Positions 62,170 through 64,000 of a DNA stretch of 64,000 nt are shown piece by piece. The translations under genes and the position numbers were made by a program. Below the pieces are notes generated by a model. The model was not told where the DNA came from, did no database searches, and saw only the letters and a list, made by a program, of their open reading frames with translations. The stretch covers positions 437,989-501,988 of the forward strand of contig NZ_LMJJ01000040.1 of the NCBI RefSeq assembly GCF_001429285.1, written 5' to 3'. The stretch's first letter is position 1; every line of letters starts with the position of its first letter. The stretch comes from Ensifer sp. Root278 (GTDB lineage Bacteria > Pseudomonadota > Alphaproteobacteria > Rhizobiales > Rhizobiaceae).

Positions 62170-62687
62170 ATGTTCGGTGAATAGCAGCCGCCGGCCTATC
62201 TGCTGGCGATCCTCCTGTTCGGTGTCGGTGTTGCGGCCACCTTTGCCCTGTCGGCGGGCCAGATGCTGGCAGGCCTTGCCTGGTGGCGGGCGGCACTGGC
62301 GCTTGTCCTCGTCCTCGATATCGCCGCCGGCTGCATCGCCAACTTCACGCCCTCGACTTCTACGCGGCGCGGCCGCGCAATCGCTGGATCTTCATCGCGA
62401 TCCACTTCCATGTGGTCATCGTCGCGCTGCTCGTCGGCACCGGGCTCGGTGCTGCGGTCGCCGTCTGGGCCTATACGATCGCTGTGGCCGCGGTCGTCAA
62501 TCTGCTTGCGGGACGCGCCGCACAGACCTTTGTCGGCGGGCTGCTGCTGGCGGTCGGCCTCACTGGCTTGCCGCTGTTGCCGGGCTTGACGCCGGCGATG
62601 GCGGCGGTGTCGGCCCTGTTCATGCTGAAGGTGCTTTTCAGCTTCGCGGTCGATCACTACCGCACCGTCGTTTCCAGCAGTGGGTAG
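62170..62687 (+). pseudogene. small integral membrane protein, disrupted by an early stop and a frameshift
   Basis: The frame ATG TTC GGT GAA TAG at 62170 would start MFGE, but codon 5 (62182-62184) is a stop; the same frame then continues with PPAYLLAILLFGVGVAATFALSAGQ and WWRAALALVLVLDIAAGCIANFT. Near 62345-62362 the hydrophobic pattern moves to another frame, FYAARPRNRWIFIAIHFHVVIVALLVGTGLG and further segments, ending at 62687. The two halves together give a four-helix membrane protein of about 170 residues with no recognised family. Two independent lesions make a pseudogene more likely than a sequencing error. Confidence 0.65.
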
Positions 62688-62758
62688 CCGCGCTGGCATC
62701 CTTGCCTTGCAGGACCGCATTCAATAGCCTCGGAAGTGGCAAGCTCAGGGAGAGGCTC

Positions 62759-63742
62759 ATGGCAGTTTCAGCGGCAGAGGCGGCATTGCGCCTTCCAACT
62801 TTCGACGACGTGCAGGCGGCACGGGACCGCATCGCCGGCATGGCGCATCGAACGCCGGTGCTGACCTCGCGTACAGCCGATGCCGCCACCGGCGCGCGGC
62901 TTTTCTTCAAGGCGGAAAATTTCCAGCGCGCCGGCGCCTTCAAATTCCGCGGTGCCTACAATGCGATCGCCGCCTTGCAGGAAGGCGGCCAGAAGCGCGG
63001 CGTCGTCGCCTTCTCCTCCGGCAATCATGCGCAGGCGATCGCCTATGCCGCACGGCTGCAGGGTGTTGCCGCGACGATCGTGATGCCGAAGGATGCGCCC
63101 GAAATGAAGGTGGCGGCGACCCGCGGCTATGGCGCCGATGTCGTGTTCTATGACCGCTACACCGAGGACCGGTCGGCGATCAGCGCGAAGCTGGCGGCCG
63201 AGCGCGATGCCGTCCTCATCCCGCCCTTCGACCATCCTGATGTGATCGCCGGGCAGGGCACGGCGGTGCTGGAACTGATCGAGGAGGTGGGCGAACTCGA
63301 CCTGATCGTCACGCCGCTCGGCGGCGGGGGCCTGCTCGCCGGCACGGCACTCAGCGCCCAGGAGCGTTCGCCGGGCGCGGTCGTCGTCGGCGTCGAGCCG
63401 GAGGCTGGCAATGACGGCCAGCAGTCGCTCAGGAAGGGCGAGATCGTCCATATCCCGGTGCCGAAATCGATCGCCGACGGGGCGCTCACCAATCATATCG
63501 GCGAACACAATTTCCCGATCCTCAAGCGCGGTGTCCGCGAGATCGTCACGGTGAGCGACGCCCAACTCGTGGAGACCATGCGCTTCTTCGCCGAGCGCAT
63601 GAAGATGATCGTGGAGCCGACCGGATGCCTGGCGGCGGCCGCCGTGCTGCAGGGCGTGCTTCCCTGCGCCGGGCAAAGAGTGGGCATCGTGATCAGTGGC
63701 GGCAATGTCGATCTCGCGACGTTCTGTGCGCTGCTGCAGTAG
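62759..63742 (+). CDS. threonine/serine dehydratase or serine racemase-like PLP enzyme
   Basis: A 327-residue fold-II PLP enzyme. LFFKAENFQRAGAFKFRGAYNAIAAL carries the Schiff-base lysine (AFKFRG), RGVVAFSSGNHAQAIAYAARLQGV carries the SSGNH phosphate-loop, and DLIVTPLGGGGLLAGTALSAQ is the GGGG loop. It resembles catabolic threonine dehydratases (TdcB-like, without a regulatory domain) and eukaryotic-type serine racemases; deamination of L-threonine or L-serine is the likely reaction. IlvA is excluded by the missing C-terminal ACT domains. An IS110-type remnant begins about 30 bases after its stop. Confidence 0.88.
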   Translation: MAVSAAEAALRLPTFDDVQAARDRIAGMAHRTPVLTSRTADAATGARLFFKAENFQRAGAFKFRGAYNAIAALQEGGQKRGVVAFSSGNHAQAIAYAARLQGVAATIVMPKDAPEMKVAATRGYGADVVFYDRYTEDRSAISAKLAAERDAVLIPPFDHPDVIAGQGTAVLELIEEVGELDLIVTPLGGGGLLAGTALSAQERSPGAVVVGVEPEAGNDGQQSLRKGEIVHIPVPKSIADGALTNHIGEHNFPILKRGVREIVTVSDAQLVETMRFFAERMKMIVEPTGCLAAAAVLQGVLPCAGQRVGIVISGGNVDLATFCALLQ

Positions 63743-63772
63743 AGAGCGGCGGTCCCAGAGTATCCGTGTTGG

Positions 63773-64000
63773 TCAAGTACGGGTTGGTTCCCATATGCGG
63801 CCATCCCTGAGCAATGCGTTTGCGATGATGATGAGCTTTCGCATGACGGCGGTAATGGCGAGAGTTTTGAGGCTTTTCCGGCGGCCTTGAGCCGGTCGTA
63901 CTTGGCCTTGAGGTCGGGATTGAAGCGGATGGCGACGAGCGCGGGCATGTAGAGTGCTCGTCGGACATTGGCCCGGCCGCCGCGGATGAAGGCGCGGCCG
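63773..64000 (-). mobile_element. IS110-family transposase, frameshifted 3' remnant at the window edge
   Basis: Reading leftward from the right edge: RGGRANVRRALYMPALVAIRFNPDLKAKYDRLKAAGKASK, then after a frame change AITAVMRKLIIIANALLRDGRIWEPTRT and a stop at 63773. This is the conserved C-terminus of IS110/IS1111-type transposases (Transposase_20 domain). The frames join if a 2-base tandem duplication near 63860-63863 (GAGA on the plus strand) is removed. The rest lies beyond the window, so its completeness is unknown. Either a dead copy or an assembly error. Confidence 0.8.

Overview
The window reads as chromosomal DNA of a member of the Rhizobiaceae, most likely an Ensifer/Sinorhizobium species. 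This rests on three things: uniformly high GC with alphaproteobacterial gene families, five copies of a two-palindrome intergenic element that matches the published description of the rhizobial RIME1 repeat (about 108 bp, two large palindromes), and a cobalt-type nitrile hydratase operon of the kind known from Ensifer adhaerens. The species is an inference, since no rRNA or other phylogenetic marker is present. I recognise no tRNA, rRNA, CRISPR array, prophage or plasmid origin.

Layout. 1-5 kb: an SDR oxidoreductase cut by the left edge, a secreted DUF1254/DUF1214 protein bracketed by two 128-bp direct repeats, then the nitrile hydratase operon (alpha, beta, accessory). 5-13 kb: two glycosyltransferases, a three-gene ECF sigma/anti-sigma/secreted-protein operon with a candidate autoregulated promoter, a quinone oxidoreductase divergent from a frameshifted LysR gene, an AbrB-type membrane protein and a RecD-like helicase. 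13-25.6 kb: small secreted protein, spermidine-synthase-like methyltransferase, a MerR regulator that appears to carry a C-terminal LuxR-type domain, a winged-helix membrane protein, pdxJ, a phosphatase-like protein, an MFS exporter, a qorB/HxlR divergent pair and an FAD monooxygenase/VOC/NIPSNAP operon. 25.6-42 kb: mostly small metabolic and regulatory units (Asp racemase divergent from Lrp and isochorismatase, ndh, membrane fusion protein pair, GNAT, rhodanese/FtrA-type pair, orphan Imm26-like immunity protein, nucleoside-gate transporter/Lrp pair, SDR, GFA, LysR/DUF1127, nucleotidyltransferase, peptidase E).

42-64 kb: macAB efflux genes, isochorismatase/LysR divergent pair, P-loop kinase, TetR regulator with a perfect palindrome upstream, ilvC with a strong terminator, HAD phosphatase, serine/threonine dehydratase, and a same-strand cluster of small stress- or translation-linked genes (rpsU, cspA, XRE regulator and three unknowns). 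A ThDP enzyme with a LysE exporter, a PaiB/MocR divergent pair, an AhpC/TSA thioredoxin-fold protein, a broken membrane-protein gene and a second PLP dehydratase follow. The window ends in the 3' remnant of an IS110-type transposase.

Regulatory logic recurs: many genes are arranged as regulator/target divergent pairs with short shared intergenic regions, several holding inverted repeats that fit operators. Three genes or gene remnants are visibly broken (LysR at 10.1 kb, the membrane protein at 62.2 kb, the transposase at 63.8 kb). The most unusual features are the repeat-bracketed DUF1254 gene beside nitrile hydratase, the MerR-LuxR fusion, the orphan immunity gene, and the distribution of RIME1 copies around ilvC.
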